Origin: Emticicia sp037153985 | GTDB taxonomy: Bacteria > Bacteroidota > Bacteroidia > Cytophagales > Spirosomataceae | Direction: 5' to 3' | NCBI RefSeq assembly: GCF_037153985.1 | Contig: NZ_JBBAYI010000001.1 | Coordinates: 1,012,229-1,076,228 of the forward strand | DNA length: 64,000 nucleotides | Part shown: piece by piece, positions 35,829-45,125 of the stretch | Position numbering within the stretch: position 1 is the first letter of the stretch | Layout of the letters: the number at the start of each line of letters is the position of its first letter | The notes under the pieces: model-generated | Told to the model about the DNA's origin: nothing | Databases searched by the model: none | Seen by the model: only the letters and a program-made list of their open reading frames with translations | Translations under genes and position numbers: made by a program

Positions 35829-37556
35829 TCAATATTTATTGATTTTTACTGAAGCATACAAACGATATTCGCCTGCATCGAGCTTGATTCTTTTATCTTT
35901 GTCTGTAATGATGATGCTTTTTTCTTCAAAAAAATCATACCATTCGCCCACTTCCAGGGTGGTTTCGGTGCTTACAGATTTCAGGCTGAAATTGGCCAGA
36001 ATCCTGATTTTTAAAGCAGAATGATCTATATTTATTTTTTTAACCAGCCCCTCGCCTACCTCCATGAATTGCCCTTCATTGAATGCAACAATATTTTTCT
36101 TTAAATGAATCATTTGTGCATATATTTCAAACAATTTACGTCGGTCTTCCTGCTGTAAATAATCCCATTTGATAGGTTTCACACCTGTGCGGCCATTAAA
36201 ATTTATGTCAATATCGTAACCTAATTCTCCAAACTGCCAGAACATCTTCGGCCCCGGATAAGCAAAAAAAACGACGGCAGCCGCTTGCGCTCTTTTTAAA
36301 ACAAGTGGTAAATCATTGAGCTGCTGGCAGGCATCATAAACAAGTCTTTGTTCGTCGTGGCTTTCCATATAGCCAACCAGATTCGGCTCTTTCCAACCAC
36401 GATTCTGATAATTTAACCAAGCAACACTATCTTTTTTACCTTTGAGTAAATTTCTGAACTGATGATTTAAATGCCCCCATAGCATAAATCCATAGTCGGC
36501 TAGTTCGGTTTCTTCGTCATTAGCAGCCAAATGCTCCAGAATAAGGTAACAATTTTTATTGTAACTTCTGATTTTGTCATAGAAACGTTTCAATAATTTA
36601 ACGCGGCTTGCATCATAGCTTGACCACTTCAAAACATCAGGGTACGTTTCTACCTGTGTAAAACCTTTGGTTAAGTCAAACCTAAAACCGTCAACTTTGT
36701 ACTCGGTAAGCCAGAATTTGCATACCTCATCAAAGAATTCCTGTGTGTATTTGCTTTCATGATTGAAATCAAAAAAAACCGAAAAAGGATGTGTGGCTTT
36801 CTGGTTTAAAAAAGGATTTTTGTAAGCTCCTTTATGTTCACCGACATAAGCCTTGTAATACGAAAATTTCTTGTCGGCATGGTTAAACACCACATCCAGA
36901 ATTACAGCAATGCCATTTTCATGGCATTTGTCAATCAGGTATTTTAGGTCATTTTTTGTACCGTAGGCTTTATCTGGGGCAAAATAAAAAGTAGGGTTAT
37001 ACCCCCACGAATCGTTTCCTGTAAACTCCTGAACCGGTAGTAATTCAATTGCGTTAATACCTAGTGTTTTGAAATACGGAATAAAGTTAGCGACATCACG
37101 GTACCTGCGCGACTCAACGAAATCTCTAATTAATAGTTCATAAATAACCAAATTCTGTTTAGGCGGAGCGCAAAAGTCATTTATTTGCCACGGGTACACC
37201 TCTTTGGCGGTTTGTAATACAGACACACTACCGCGAAAAGGGTTTTCATGAGGGTATTTTTTTAATTCAGGGTAGGTATTGTCTGAAATAAATCTATCAA
37301 ATTCGGGGTCAAGGATTTTTTCGCTATAAGGGTCGGCTACGGCAATTTTTCTATCAATCAAAAACTGGTAGGCATATTCACGTCCGGGCTGCAAATTATC
37401 AATGACGATAGCATAGGTTTCCCCGTCGACCTGTTTAGCCATTTCATAAGTATCCGAAATTTGCCAGTTATTAAATTCACCAACCAGATGTACCGATTTT
37501 TTATATGGAATTTTAAAGGTAAGCCTGACACGCTCGTCGCTAAAATATTGAATCAT
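35829..37556 (-). CDS. Alpha-amylase family (GH13) glycoside hydrolase with CBM48-like N-terminal domain
   Basis: The 575-residue protein has no signal peptide, so it is cytoplasmic. The N-terminal beta domain (about 8-85, VHLVGEFNNWQ) resembles CBM48. The catalytic barrel has DVVFNHAD (about 221-228), nucleophile Asp294 (GFRFDLTKGF), acid/base Glu341 (YLILEHLAA) and Asp401 (MESHDEQR). A C-terminal beta domain follows. It likely acts on glycogen or maltodextrins. Whether it branches, debranches or hydrolyses cannot be settled from sequence. Confidence 0.9.
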   Translation of the reverse strand: MIQYFSDERVRLTFKIPYKKSVHLVGEFNNWQISDTYEMAKQVDGETYAIVIDNLQPGREYAYQFLIDRKIAVADPYSEKILDPEFDRFISDNTYPELKKYPHENPFRGSVSVLQTAKEVYPWQINDFCAPPKQNLVIYELLIRDFVESRRYRDVANFIPYFKTLGINAIELLPVQEFTGNDSWGYNPTFYFAPDKAYGTKNDLKYLIDKCHENGIAVILDVVFNHADKKFSYYKAYVGEHKGAYKNPFLNQKATHPFSVFFDFNHESKYTQEFFDEVCKFWLTEYKVDGFRFDLTKGFTQVETYPDVLKWSSYDASRVKLLKRFYDKIRSYNKNCYLILEHLAANDEETELADYGFMLWGHLNHQFRNLLKGKKDSVAWLNYQNRGWKEPNLVGYMESHDEQRLVYDACQQLNDLPLVLKRAQAAAVVFFAYPGPKMFWQFGELGYDIDINFNGRTGVKPIKWDYLQQEDRRKLFEIYAQMIHLKKNIVAFNEGQFMEVGEGLVKKINIDHSALKIRILANFSLKSVSTETTLEVGEWYDFFEEKSIIITDKDKRIKLDAGEYRLYASVKINKY

Positions 37557-37578
37557 TTAATACATTGAGGTTAGGCTA

Positions 37579-38154
37579 TTAACGAAGCAGGTATTTTTCG
37601 AGGTTGGCGTAAACAAGATGAATTGGCAAGCCCATAACAGTATAAAAAGAGCCTTCGATACTGGTAATACCTATCATTCCGATGAAATCCTGCACACCAT
37701 AACTTCCTGCTTTATCAAAAGGCTGGCATTTCTCAATGTAATATTCAATTTCCCAAGCACTTAGTTCTTTAAACGAAACATGGGTTGTATCGGCAAATGT
37801 AATGGTTTCTTGGTTGGTCATGAGGCATACGCCTGTAATAACGCTATGCGTACGGCCACTTAATAATTTAAGCATTCTTACGGCATCGTGGTGGTCGGTT
37901 GGTTTATTAATTACGTGGCCATCTACTACCACTACGGTATCTGCACACAGAATAATTTCGTCCTGAATAAGTGTTTCAAAACATAAGGCTTTATTTCTTG
38001 CCAGATAAACAGGCACTTCTTCAACAGGCATTTCAGCCGAAAATGTTTCGTCTGTCGGAATTACCTTAACTGAAAACTGAAAACCTGCATTTTGCATGAT
38101 TTCTTTCCGGCGCGGAGAGTTAGAAGCTAATACAAGAGGCTTGGATAATTGCAT
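37579..38154 (-). CDS. maf: Maf-like nucleoside triphosphate pyrophosphatase
   Basis: The protein has 191 residues from the ATG at 38154 (MQLSKPLVLASNSPRR). An 18-residue upstream extension is not family sequence. Maf motifs are SNSPRRKEIM, EEVPVYLARNKA, the catalytic-base region LCADTVVVVDG, KPTDHHDAVRMLKLLSGRTHSVITGV and KAGSYGVQDF. It probably hydrolyses dTTP/UTP or modified nucleotides (YhdE-type). It lies 22 bases upstream of the GH13 gene and may share its transcript. Confidence 0.92.
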   Translation of the reverse strand: MQLSKPLVLASNSPRRKEIMQNAGFQFSVKVIPTDETFSAEMPVEEVPVYLARNKALCFETLIQDEIILCADTVVVVDGHVINKPTDHHDAVRMLKLLSGRTHSVITGVCLMTNQETITFADTTHVSFKELSAWEIEYYIEKCQPFDKAGSYGVQDFIGMIGITSIEGSFYTVMGLPIHLVYANLEKYLLR

Positions 38155-38544
38155 CTGAAAATAATTGAAATTGCGAAGTAAATAAATCTGACCTACAAAT
38201 GCGAACATCGAGAAGAGTTTTACGGGAAATTAATTTTGCATGGGCTTTCCAATCTTCATATTTGGTATAAAAACCTTATTTTTAGCGAAAAAACGATTAA
38301 CAAATTTCATACTAAAAGCTTTCTTCTCAAAAAAGCACAAAATTATTATGTATCCACTTAATAATATTTCTCAAAAAAAAGTCAGTGCTTTAATTATTAA
38401 ACGGTACAAACAATAAAAATAGTACCAAATAAAAAAAAACAGTTCCTATCAATAAAAAAATTGGCACAATTATTTCTTAAGAAAAAGATAGGAACAGAAA
38501 TTCTCTTTAATCTGCAAATTTTTAGAGAGAATTGTGAGAGAGAA
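38155..38544. other. Very AT-rich non-coding stretch downstream of the maf start
   Basis: This is the first part of a 1.17 kb gap. It shows poly-A runs and one TTTTGC at 38234-38239. GTTCCTATC at 38432-38440 is mirrored by GATAGGAAC at 38487-38495, a 9-bp inverted repeat 46 bases apart. No gene is supported. Confidence 0.4.
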
Positions 38545-39325
38545 CAATTTTTTGCTAGTAACCTTTAACTTTTGCTTTTGTATGTTCTACGGGACTTCAC
38601 ACATAGCAGTTCATTTTTTTAAAACTAAAAATCAGAAACCTTGATTTGAGGTGTATCCATGTTGGCTTTGGTAATATATTGCTACCTGATACCCAAAAAC
38701 AAACTTTTGCTAATCAATTAAACAATCTTTTGCGTAATGAGAAACAATATACATCTTCCAATATCCTCTTTTTTAACTCATACACCGATAGGCAATCACC
38801 CTTACTTAAACAATTTACAAAAACGAGTTGCGCATTTGCGCAAGAAAGTATCATTGCTTTTAAATGACTAACTAAAATAATTTTTTGCTGTAAGATACGT
38901 AGCTGATTCTGTTAGAAAAAACCTGTTCATCAATAAGTATCAGGATTTAATAATCAAATAAGTGAGTATCATTTTTAAATTTTTGCTGTATTAAACAAAC
39001 AATTTTTGCTGTCGGATGCAGAAACCAGACATGAATATTCACCTAGAACTTCTCATTTAGTATCAGTTCTTACGAACTGATGCCATCTAAAGCTATGTGC
39101 ATAAACTGTTGAGTTGTTTGTATCTGAAATATAAGTTTTTCGACTGATACCTAAAATAACTTTTGCTGTCAAATGCGAAAAATACCCAATACAACAATTC
39201 TTGTATTTATTAACCCAAAAAGTGAAACTCCACTAACAGTTAATAGGAGCAAAATTGCCTCATTGACGTATTTGAGCAGTTAATTCTTTTGCTAATTTAA
39301 TTAAACACTTTTGCACATGTTAACA
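38545..39325. repeat. Array of degenerate TTTTGC(TGT)-containing repeat units upstream of a surface-protein gene
   Basis: TTTTGC occurs at 38550, 38570, 38705, 38728, 38883, 38981, 39004, 39161, 39287 and 39309. Four of these are the exact 9-mer TTTTGCTGT (38883, 38981, 39004, 39161). Several are preceded by a GATAC/GTATC word and a C(C/T)AAAA tract, for example CTGATACCTAAAATAAC and CTGATACCCAAAAACAAAC. They appear to be diverged copies of a unit of about 35 bases. Hairpins lie among them: ATCAGTTC-ttac-GAACTGAT (39062-39081) and TTGCGC-attt-GCGCAA (38828-38843). No open frame is supported. Confidence 0.6.
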
Positions 39326-41629
39326 ATGAAAACTACATGCAGGCTTCTTTTGCTCGTAATCTTATCTATGTTTTATGACGTTGCTTTTAGCCAACAGACC
39401 ATCGAAAACAACAAAATTTGTCTTGACCCTATTGCGGGTAGAGGTGCTTATATAGGCACTGCTCCTAGCGCGGGCGTTTGTTTACTTTGTAGTGCCTCCG
39501 ATGCACCTAATGTAATTGACGGCGACCAGAGTAATTATGCTACGGCTTCTTTATCTATTGGCTTAGCCAATAATACACCCATTATTATCATTAAAGATTC
39601 TCTTCAGTACTATCCGGCAGGAAACGAGGTTGGCTTTATAATTGGCCCTAATGGCGGGCTTCTTTCGGCAAGTGTTTTAAATAGTTTAAAAATAGAAACT
39701 TATCGTAACGGTACACTCGTACAAAGTGCCATTTTTGGTTCGGGCTCACCGCTGCTTTCTCTAGCTGTTTTACAAAGTACTGGTGGTGGTAAGCAAATTG
39801 TGAGTTTTACTACTACTGGTGATTTTGACGAGGTAAGGTTAGTTAGCAATGGCACTATAAGTGCTTTAACTACTTTTCGGATTTATGGAGCGTTTGAAGG
39901 CCCTGCCTCTTGCGCACATGACTGCCTGAACGCTCTTACAGGCAGCGAGATTTCTGGCTCTCCTGCTACGGGTTCGGGTGGAGTCTGTTTAGGTGGAGGT
40001 GTCACAAACAGCACAAATGTTACAGATTCTGACACTACCAACAATGCTGTTATTAGTGTTCCGATAGGCGTTGGCTGTTCGCGTTATTTACAAATTACCG
40101 CTGCTACCACATATCCGGCCAATACTTTTGCAGGTTTTGTTATTAACGAAAACGGGAGCGTATTAGGCTTGAACCTACTTGGGGGCATTACTATTTCCAC
40201 TTATCTGAATGGTACGCCCGTAGAATCATCGTCTGGTAGCTCTTTATTGTCAGCTATGGTTCTGAGTGGTTCTACATCAGCCTATCAGGTTGGTTTTAAA
40301 GCAACGCTTCCTTTTAACCAGATACGCATAACTGTTAGTGGCGTAGCTTCTTTGCTGAGCAGCGTAAATGTATACTATGCTTATATAAAACTTGATAGCG
40401 ATAACGACGGTGTACCAGATTGTATTGATAAATGTAGTGGGCTTGATTATCTGGATGCTGACGGCGACGGTGTTCCTGATGGCTGCGACCAAAATGCCAT
40501 TGACCTTTCGCTTTCAAAATCTGTTAATAATTCAACTCCGGCTAAAGGCACCAATGTTACGTTCTCGATTACAGCCACCCGCGACAACACAACTCAAAAT
40601 GCAACAGGAGTAAAAGTAACCGATATTCTACCAGCAGGTTTAACTTATGTGTCAAACTCTGCCCCAACTGGTACCTATTATACCCCCGGAACAGGTATCT
40701 GGAATATAGGGAGTGCGCTTGGTGGAACTACCAATAGCCTGACCCTGACCATTACCGCCCGTGTAGATACGGTGGGGGTAGTATCAAATATTGCCCAGAT
40801 TACCGCCTCCAATGAAACCGATACCGACAACACCTCAACACAAGACAATATAGCAAGTGCCTGTGTTACGGTTCCGGTTCAGATATGTCAGGGGCAAACA
40901 ATAGGGCTTATTGCTCCTACGCTTTCAACTACTTATCAATGGTATAGAAACGATACGCTCATTGTCGGAGCTACCAACGATACCCTGTTTGTAACACAAA
41001 GTGGTAATTATACTGTAAACTTTACCTCTACAACAGGGTGTTTGTCAGGAAACTGCTGCCCGATAATTATCAATGTAAATGCCTTGCCTGCTATTAACGC
41101 AGGTAGTAACGTAGCCGCTTGTTCAGGAACCTCAACTACTCTTACAGCCACAGGTACAGGAACATTTATGTGGAATACCGGAGCAACTACCTCTACTATT
41201 ACCGTATCGCCAACAAGTACAACCAACTATATTGTAACCCTCACGAGTGCGCTGGGGTGCGTCAATCGTGATACTGTAACGGTAACGGCAACTCCGGCAC
41301 CATTATCTGCCAACGCATTAGCTTTCTGTAATAATGCCGGAACAACAGATAACTCTGCCGACGATATCTTTACTATTACCCTGAATCCGTCGGGCGGAAG
41401 CAATACCACTTATACGGTTTCAATAAACGGCACATCCACGGGGTCTACATATAATTATGGGGCACCAAGTACGGCCATCAATGCTGGCTTAATCAGCAGT
41501 GGAGCCAAAACCTTGATTATTGTTGATAATAATGGTTGTAGTCTGACTACCTCAGTCAGCCCTCCGGCAAGCTGTTCAAGCTGTCCGCCTAAGGTTTGTG
41601 TACCTATTACAATAGTCAAATCTGAATAA
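39326..41629 (+). CDS. Large secreted surface protein with TSP3-like, DUF11 and Ig-like domains
   Basis: The protein has 767 residues from the ATG at 39326 (MKTTCRLLLLVILSM, signal peptide to about residue 22); an ATG nine bases earlier is possible. Two related beta domains (about 25-340) each contain a 'GVCL' Cys motif and a repeated 'AVLSGST'-type core. A calcium-binding TSP3-like stretch (DSDNDGVPDCIDKC ... DADGDGVPDGCDQ, about 362-395), a DUF11 domain (about 397-512) and Ig-like/SprB-like repeats follow. It ends CPPKVCVPITIVKSE, not a recognised type A or B sorting domain. It is probably exported and displayed on the surface. Confidence 0.83.
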   Translation: MKTTCRLLLLVILSMFYDVAFSQQTIENNKICLDPIAGRGAYIGTAPSAGVCLLCSASDAPNVIDGDQSNYATASLSIGLANNTPIIIIKDSLQYYPAGNEVGFIIGPNGGLLSASVLNSLKIETYRNGTLVQSAIFGSGSPLLSLAVLQSTGGGKQIVSFTTTGDFDEVRLVSNGTISALTTFRIYGAFEGPASCAHDCLNALTGSEISGSPATGSGGVCLGGGVTNSTNVTDSDTTNNAVISVPIGVGCSRYLQITAATTYPANTFAGFVINENGSVLGLNLLGGITISTYLNGTPVESSSGSSLLSAMVLSGSTSAYQVGFKATLPFNQIRITVSGVASLLSSVNVYYAYIKLDSDNDGVPDCIDKCSGLDYLDADGDGVPDGCDQNAIDLSLSKSVNNSTPAKGTNVTFSITATRDNTTQNATGVKVTDILPAGLTYVSNSAPTGTYYTPGTGIWNIGSALGGTTNSLTLTITARVDTVGVVSNIAQITASNETDTDNTSTQDNIASACVTVPVQICQGQTIGLIAPTLSTTYQWYRNDTLIVGATNDTLFVTQSGNYTVNFTSTTGCLSGNCCPIIINVNALPAINAGSNVAACSGTSTTLTATGTGTFMWNTGATTSTITVSPTSTTNYIVTLTSALGCVNRDTVTVTATPAPLSANALAFCNNAGTTDNSADDIFTITLNPSGGSNTTYTVSINGTSTGSTYNYGAPSTAINAGLISSGAKTLIIVDNNGCSLTTSVSPPASCSSCPPKVCVPITIVKSE

Positions 41630-41660
41630 TAAAAATAGTAATATCCTGATTCTGTTTATA

Positions 41661-41698
41661 AGCGAGTACCGACCCGATTCGGTACTCGCTTTATTTTT
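41661..41698 (+). terminator. Intrinsic terminator of the surface-protein gene
   Basis: AGCGAGTACCGA-cccgat-TCGGTACTCGCT forms a perfect 12-bp stem followed by TTATTTTT. Confidence 0.9.
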
Positions 41699-41823
41699 AA
41701 CAAGAATCTTCAAAACAATCTCATTACTATTCCGCTTATAGATGTACTTATAAGCAGTAATAGCAATTTGTTAAATTATTTGGTTGCTGTTGGGGTTAGG
41801 TAAAAAAATCGTATATTTTCGGC

Positions 41824-43665
41824 ATGAAGCAATGGATTTTCATATTAATACTGCTATCGCATTTTACTTTCGGACAAAATCCTGACTTTGAACAATTTGA
41901 TAATGACAAGTCGGCTAAGGACAGCCTCATGTATTCCAAATTAAAAACCAAAATGGGGAAAAGTAAGATAGGGCGACAAATCTATGGCTTTCTGTTTCGG
42001 GATGTTTACAATTCAAACGCACTAAAAAACGAAATTGATAAACTCGAAGCAAATCCTTTTGCAGCTTATGAAGGCAAAACCATTGGTAAAATCACGGTTC
42101 ATCAACTCGATATATTTGGCCCCACCGTTAATGATACTACCCGCAGAGGTAACCGTTTTGAACGTTTTGCCAGTAAGAATTTCCATTATGACACACGCGA
42201 AAGAGTCATACGGAAATCGTTCCTTCTGTTCAAGGAAGGAGATAAACTCGACCCCCGCACTTTAAAAGACACCGAACGGCTTTTGCGTGCCAATCCTATT
42301 ATTCATGATGCGCGTATTCTGGTTACCGAGCGTAAAGGAAGTAACTGGTTGGTTGATATTCTGATTCTGGTGCAGGATGTATGGTCTATTAATTTCGATG
42401 TGTCGGCCGGTAGCCTCAAAGATTTTAAAATTGGGGTTGAAGACCGTAATTTTCAAGGCAACGGGCACTCGTTTCTCAATAAAGTTTCTTGGCGTAAAGA
42501 TGACCCCTACCAACAGTTAGGTCTCAGAAGCATTTACACCGTACCTTATATCGGAAAAACTTTCATTACCGGACAAATAAGTGCAATTTATGAAAAAGAC
42601 CTTAACCAGTTTTCGGTTAAGGCTTTCCGGCCCTTCCTGACTGTCGACACCAAAAATGCTGGTGCTTTTGAAGTAGGTTACTATAAAATCAGGGAATATA
42701 AAAAAATAAGAACAGACCAGACCGATAAAGATTTGATTTATCAGACTGGTTATTATTATTCTGACCTATGGTATGGGCGTGCTTTCAAACCACGCATATT
42801 TAATGCCAACGAAAGGCTGATAGTAGCAGTAAGACGCACGAGCTACGAGTTTCGTAAAAGACCCGAAGTAAGTGCCGACACCAACAAAATTTACTGGAAC
42901 CGAACAACTATTCTGGGTAGTATCGGGTACTCAAACCGTTTTTATAAAAGAGATGTCCTGATTTACGGGTTTGGCCGAACCGAGGACGTTCCTACGGGTA
43001 GCTTATTGTCGTTTACCTTTGGAAGCGAGCAAACCGAATTTGGTGCCAGAGAATACGCCGGACTACAATTTGCTAATGGTACGTATCTGGCCAATAATAA
43101 AGGTTATTTGTACGTATTAGCCAATGCCGGCACCTACCTGAAAAATAAAGAAGCCCAGCAAGGAGTACTAGGCTTACAGAGTTTTTATTTTAGCCCGCTC
43201 ATGAAGCTAGGCAGGGCGCAATCCAGAAACTTTATTAATCTGGGTTTTACTTATGGCATAAACCGTGACCCTATCGATTACCTGAATATCAGTGGTTATG
43301 ATGGCATACTAGGTGTAAACAGCGACGCCCTAAGAGGTGACAAACGCCTGACTTTAGGAATGGAGTCGGTGTTGTTTTCAAAGAAAAGTCTGTTGGGTTT
43401 CCGTATTGCCTATTTTACCTTTGCCAATTTTGGCATGGTAAGTTTAAAAGATGTAAAATTATTTTCAAGTAAAGTTTATCAGGGGTTTGGTCTTGGGCTT
43501 CGACTTCGGAACGAAAACCTAACTTTCAATACCTTTCAGATTCGTATTGGTTATTACCCTAATATTCCGCTTTCTACTCCATTTCGGTTCTCTTTTGATG
43601 GTATTCAGCCACTTCGTTTACGAGATTTTGACATTTCGGCTCCTACTATTGTTCCGCTCAGATAA
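41824..43665 (+). CDS. BamA/POTRA-like outer-membrane beta-barrel protein
   Basis: The 613-residue protein has a signal peptide (about 1-17, ending FTFGQ). A POTRA-like region (about 80-190) contains GKITVHQLDIFGPTVND, FLLFKEGDKLDPRTLKDTERLLRANPIIHDARI and LVDILILVQDVW. The C-terminal part (about 195-613) alternates aromatic and polar residues as in a 16-strand barrel and ends with an outer-membrane-type hydrophobic strand. It resembles BamA/TamA-like proteins without the canonical five POTRA domains. An accessory insertase or transport role is inferred. Confidence 0.8.
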   Translation: MKQWIFILILLSHFTFGQNPDFEQFDNDKSAKDSLMYSKLKTKMGKSKIGRQIYGFLFRDVYNSNALKNEIDKLEANPFAAYEGKTIGKITVHQLDIFGPTVNDTTRRGNRFERFASKNFHYDTRERVIRKSFLLFKEGDKLDPRTLKDTERLLRANPIIHDARILVTERKGSNWLVDILILVQDVWSINFDVSAGSLKDFKIGVEDRNFQGNGHSFLNKVSWRKDDPYQQLGLRSIYTVPYIGKTFITGQISAIYEKDLNQFSVKAFRPFLTVDTKNAGAFEVGYYKIREYKKIRTDQTDKDLIYQTGYYYSDLWYGRAFKPRIFNANERLIVAVRRTSYEFRKRPEVSADTNKIYWNRTTILGSIGYSNRFYKRDVLIYGFGRTEDVPTGSLLSFTFGSEQTEFGAREYAGLQFANGTYLANNKGYLYVLANAGTYLKNKEAQQGVLGLQSFYFSPLMKLGRAQSRNFINLGFTYGINRDPIDYLNISGYDGILGVNSDALRGDKRLTLGMESVLFSKKSLLGFRIAYFTFANFGMVSLKDVKLFSSKVYQGFGLGLRLRNENLTFNTFQIRIGYYPNIPLSTPFRFSFDGIQPLRLRDFDISAPTIVPLR

Positions 43666-43717
43666 ATTTCTTTATATTTTTTTTAAAGTCATGGAACCAA
43701 ATTTAATTGACACTTGT

Positions 43718-43739
43718 AATATATGTACTAACATATATT
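43718..43739. promoter_or_regulatory. Palindromic operator upstream of the marR-type gene
   Basis: AATATATGT-acta-ACATATATT is a perfect 9-bp inverted repeat 39 bases before the MarR start. Arm length and spacing are typical of MarR-family operators. A TTGACA at 43707-43712 overlaps the promoter zone, so binding would repress the gene. Confidence 0.65.
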
Positions 43740-43778
43740 GTTAATGTATAATTAGCTCATTAGATAAAATAAAAAAAT

Positions 43779-44237
43779 ATGTCGATTGAAAAAGACATAA
43801 AACAGCAAAAGCCCTTTAAAAGCCCTTTCCAGAAATTAGTTGTAAATATTTTATATACTAACAACTGGATGAACAACGACCACCACAATATATTGAAACC
43901 CTACGGCCTAACGGCCCAACAATATAATGTGCTAAGGATTTTAAGAGGGCAGTATCCGAATCCTATTACCGTTAATGGTATTATTGAACGGATGCTCGAC
44001 AAGATGTCGAATGCGTCTCGGTTGGTTGACAAACTTTTGGTGAAAAATCTTGTAACAAGATGTGACAACAAAGATGACCGCCGGGCTTGTGATGTAAAAA
44101 TCACAACGAAAGGGCTAGATGTCCTGAAAGAGATAGATGTAATGCAAGAGCAGTGGGAGTCGAGCTTTAGCAGCCTTACTCCTGAAGAAGCAGAAACCCT
44201 GAGTAATTTGCTCGATAAACTCAGAGGAAGCAACTAA
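43779..44237 (+). CDS. MarR family transcriptional regulator
   Basis: The 152-residue winged-helix regulator contains LTAQQYNVLRILRGQYP, recognition-helix region VNGIIERMLDKMSNASRLVDKLL, and the wing KNLVTRCDNKDDRRACDVKITTKGLDVL with the family's DxRxxxxxLT-like signature. Its own palindromic operator lies upstream and a YceI gene lies downstream. A MarR-YceI pairing is common in Bacteroidota, suggesting control of the YceI gene by a lipid-like or phenolic ligand. The ligand is unknown. Confidence 0.93.
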   Translation: MSIEKDIKQQKPFKSPFQKLVVNILYTNNWMNNDHHNILKPYGLTAQQYNVLRILRGQYPNPITVNGIIERMLDKMSNASRLVDKLLVKNLVTRCDNKDDRRACDVKITTKGLDVLKEIDVMQEQWESSFSSLTPEEAETLSNLLDKLRGSN

Positions 44238-44260
44238 AACAAGAAAGGGTTTTAGTTTTC
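44232..44260 (+). terminator. Hairpin after the marR-type gene
   Basis: AACTAAAAC-N8-GTTTTAGTT is a 9-bp stem followed by TTC, overlapping the stop codon. It is a weak intrinsic terminator that may allow readthrough to yceI. Confidence 0.6.
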
Positions 44261-44348
44261 ATGTAATTCAGAATCATATAGACTACTTAATCTATTGATT
44301 ATAAAGATTTTAATATTTTTAAACACTTAAACCAAATTTTAAATTAAA

Positions 44349-44969
44349 ATGAAAGTTTTCAGAAATTTATTCACAGTAGCGTTCGCATTAGTAGTAAGTG
44401 TATCAGCAATGGCTGATAAAGGCAAAAAAGCTCCACAAACTTTAAAAGTTGACACCAAAGCAAGTACTTTTAACTGGTTAGGAAAAAAAATTACCGGAGA
44501 ACACAACGGAACTATCGGCATTCAGAGTGGTAATTTAGAAGTAGACGGAAGCAAACTTGTAGGTGGTACTTTTACCATTGACATCAACACCATTACTTGT
44601 CTTGACCTGAAAGATGCAGACTATAATGCTAAATTAGTGAACCATTTAAAAGCTCCTGATTTCTTCGACGTAGCCAAATATCCAACAGCTACATTCAAAA
44701 TCACAAAAGCTACACCTAAAACAGCCACTAATTATGACATCACCGGAAACCTTACTATCAACGGCGTTACACAAGTAATTACTTTCCCGGCAGTTGTAAG
44801 CATCGACAAAAAAGGTAACACCACAGCAGCAGCCAAATTTGAAGTAGACCGCACTAAATTTGGTAGCAAATATGCTTCTAAATCATTTTTTGATACTATC
44901 GGCGACAAAGCTATTTATGACAACTTTCAGGTTGATATTAAATTAGTAGCTGCAAAAGCAAGCATCTAA
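44349..44969 (+). CDS. YceI family exported protein
   Basis: The 206-residue protein has a signal peptide (about 1-22, ending VSAMA) and one YceI lipocalin-like beta barrel. Family phrases are STFNWLGKKITGEHNGTIGI, GTFTIDINTITCLDL, HLKAPDFFDVAKYPTATFKIT, and the end DRTKFGSKYASKSF. Members bind polyprenoid-type lipids in the periplasm. The upstream MarR regulator and the strong terminator mark it as a compact regulated unit. Confidence 0.93.
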   Translation: MKVFRNLFTVAFALVVSVSAMADKGKKAPQTLKVDTKASTFNWLGKKITGEHNGTIGIQSGNLEVDGSKLVGGTFTIDINTITCLDLKDADYNAKLVNHLKAPDFFDVAKYPTATFKITKATPKTATNYDITGNLTINGVTQVITFPAVVSIDKKGNTTAAAKFEVDRTKFGSKYASKSFFDTIGDKAIYDNFQVDIKLVAAKASI

Positions 44970-45001
44970 TCATATTACTCCTGCACTGTTTAGTATATGC
45001 A

Positions 45002-45039
45002 AAAAGCCACAGATGATTATTTCATCTGTGGCTTTTTTA
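45002..45039 (+). terminator. Intrinsic terminator of yceI
   Basis: GCCACAGATGA-ttatt-TCATCTGTGGC is an 11-bp stem with A/T extension, followed by TTTTTT. Confidence 0.92.
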
Positions 45040-45125
45040 TTTTAGCTTTACGAAAATTATTTCGGGCTAGTTTTTCTTGAAATAATGCAACAATTATTGT
45101 TAACCCCATAAATTTGAATATCCTG

